Positions 6,780 to 7,602 of a stretch of 7,602 nt of DNA are shown in pieces (within the stretch, counting starts at the first letter, position 1; each line of letters begins with the position of its first letter). The notes under the pieces were generated by a model, which saw only the letters and a program-made list of their open reading frames with translations, made no database searches and was not told where the DNA came from. This DNA is from Promethearchaeota archaeon (GTDB lineage: Archaea; Asgardarchaeota; Lokiarchaeia; Sigynarchaeales; MK-D1), in assembly GCA_016839385.1 (NCBI GenBank), contig JAEOUK010000365.1:1-7602 (forward strand), in the 5' to 3' direction. Both the position numbers and the translations under genes were made by a program.

Positions 6780-7424
6780 ATGATTAAACTGAAAGTTGTT
6801 ATTGGAGGATCCAAAGGAGTAGGTAAAACCTCTTTGATTCGTAGAGCGGTCGATGACCGATTTGATTCAGACACATTATCTACTATTGGTGTAGAATTCG
6901 AGGTGAAAACTGTTATAGTTGAGGATTCCTCAATCTCATCTGGACCTGTATCTGTTCAATTTAGTATTTGGGATTTCGCAGGAGAGAATAAATTTCGCCA
7001 GTTATTCCCTGCATATTGCTCTGGAGCAAGTGCAACATTAGTTTTGTATGACATTACTAATCCAAGTAGTTTTGAAGATCTAGAAAACTGGTATTCCCTA
7101 ATCAAAGGAGCAGAACCTGATATTATTACTTGCTTAATCGCTTCTAAAATTGATCTTGAAGATCAAAGAAAAGTCTCTACTAAACAAGCTCTACGCTTCA
7201 AGAAAAAGAAAAACATTGATTTTTATATCGAAACCTCAGCAAAAGATGGTACTGGAATTCAAGAGGCATTCGAAGAAATTGCACAAATTCTTGTGAAGCG
7301 TTCCTTGCAGATATGTCCTCATTGTGGACAAAGATTTAGTAAAAATTTAATATTATGCACTCATTGCGGGAAAACCGTCAATAACAACCATGAACATGGT
7401 GAAAAAAATTCATTACATAATTGA
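6780..7424 (+). CDS. Rab/Ras-like small GTPase with C-terminal zinc ribbon
   Basis: A 214-residue protein; an in-frame TAA at 6765 and no other nearby ATG fix the start. The G domain covers about 1-175: G1 GSKGVGKT at 10-17, switch I STIGVEF with T35 (Rab-like), G3 WDFAGEN with D65 and G68, G4 SKID at 122-125, and G5 ETSAK at 151-155. Three points differ from Rab consensus: the catalytic Gln is Glu (E69), the Asn of NKxD is Ser (S122), and the loop before G3 is about 7 residues longer. A zinc ribbon follows, with CPHC at 179-182 and CTHC at 193-196, then a polar tail containing three His. It ends without any Cys that could be prenylated, so the ribbon sits where eukaryotic Rabs carry their membrane anchor. 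The role is unknown; membrane trafficking or signalling is only suggested by family. It overlaps the following epimerase gene. Confidence 0.93.
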   Translation: MIKLKVVIGGSKGVGKTSLIRRAVDDRFDSDTLSTIGVEFEVKTVIVEDSSISSGPVSVQFSIWDFAGENKFRQLFPAYCSGASATLVLYDITNPSSFEDLENWYSLIKGAEPDIITCLIASKIDLEDQRKVSTKQALRFKKKKNIDFYIETSAKDGTGIQEAFEEIAQILVKRSLQICPHCGQRFSKNLILCTHCGKTVNNNHEHGEKNSLHN

Positions 7425-7602
7425 AGAAGATATTAAAGAGATTACTAATCGCCTTCAAAAACGGGGAATAGCATATAAAGATAAAATCGTTCTCCTTACT
7501 GGAGGAGCAGGATTTTTAGGTTCATGGGTTTCTGATGTTTTAATTAATCAAGGAGCCACTGTAATATGCATAGATAATTTCTCCAGTGGAAAACCAAAAA
7601 AC
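7390..7602 (+). CDS. NAD-dependent nucleotide-sugar epimerase/dehydratase, extended SDR (partial, 5' end)
   Basis: Seventy-one codons are open from the ATG at 7390 to the window edge. After an N-terminal extension of about 32 residues comes a Rossmann fold start: [14 protein letters not shown], with the dinucleotide motif TGxxGxxG at 37-44, and the end of the second strand at ICIDN with D62 placed to bind the NAD ribose. This matches UDP-glucose 4-epimerase, UDP-glucuronate decarboxylase and dTDP-glucose dehydratase relatives, which act on activated sugars for surface glycans; the substrate cannot be told from this part, and the catalytic YxxxK lies outside. The ATG at 7396 and the GTG at 7399 are equally possible starts. 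No ATG, GTG or TTG occurs in frame between 7402 and the Rossmann motif, so the gene must begin inside the GTPase gene. The two are probably co-transcribed. Confidence 0.88.
   Translation, partial: MNMVKKIHYIIEEDIKEITNRLQKRGIAYKDKIVLLTGGAGFLGSWVSDVLINQGATVICIDNFSSGKPKN

Noticed and set aside
1..7602. CRISPR arrays, insertion sequences, tRNA or rRNA genes, toxin-antitoxin or phage genes
   Set aside because: I looked for spaced repeats, terminal inverted repeats with a transposase, cloverleaf-like segments and defence-type proteins and saw none.

Overview
This AT-rich, intron-free window most likely comes from an Asgard archaeon (Promethearchaeota, Lokiarchaeia-like). The main evidence is a single-chain Gtr/RagA-type GTPase ending in a roadblock-like domain and a Rab/Ras-type small GTPase, in a compact prokaryotic layout with archaeal-looking TATA boxes and almost no Shine-Dalgarno sites. 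The lineage is inferred from protein content; no rRNA or other marker is present.

Layout. (1) 1-1657, minus: 5' part of an M1 zinc aminopeptidase gene, cut by the window edge. (2) 1658-1828: divergent promoter region. (3) 1829-2668, plus, and 2665-3588, minus: two paralogous ZupT/GufA-type ZIP metal transporters, tail to tail, sharing one CTAG that supplies both stop codons. (4) 3589-3698: zip2 promoter, a perfect 14-bp palindrome that may be a metal-regulator operator, and a T-rich terminator for guaA. (5) 3699-5267, minus: single-chain GMP synthase (guaA), directly downstream of (6) 5306-6475, minus: the Rag-like GTPase, probably one transcript. (7) 6476-6779: divergent promoter region. (8) 6780-7424, plus: Rab-like GTPase with a C-terminal zinc ribbon. 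(9) 7390-7602+, plus: start of a nucleotide-sugar epimerase/dehydratase (extended SDR), forced to overlap the GTPase gene by at least 26 nt.

Two themes recur. One is zinc: a zinc peptidase, two zinc-type importers and a zinc-ribbon GTPase. The other is guanine nucleotides: the enzyme that makes GMP sits behind a Rag-like GTPase, a family that signals nutrient status in eukaryotes. Both GTPases lack the usual catalytic Gln of the DxxGQ motif (Thr in the Rag-like protein, Glu in the Rab-like one). Any functional link between these genes is inference from position.
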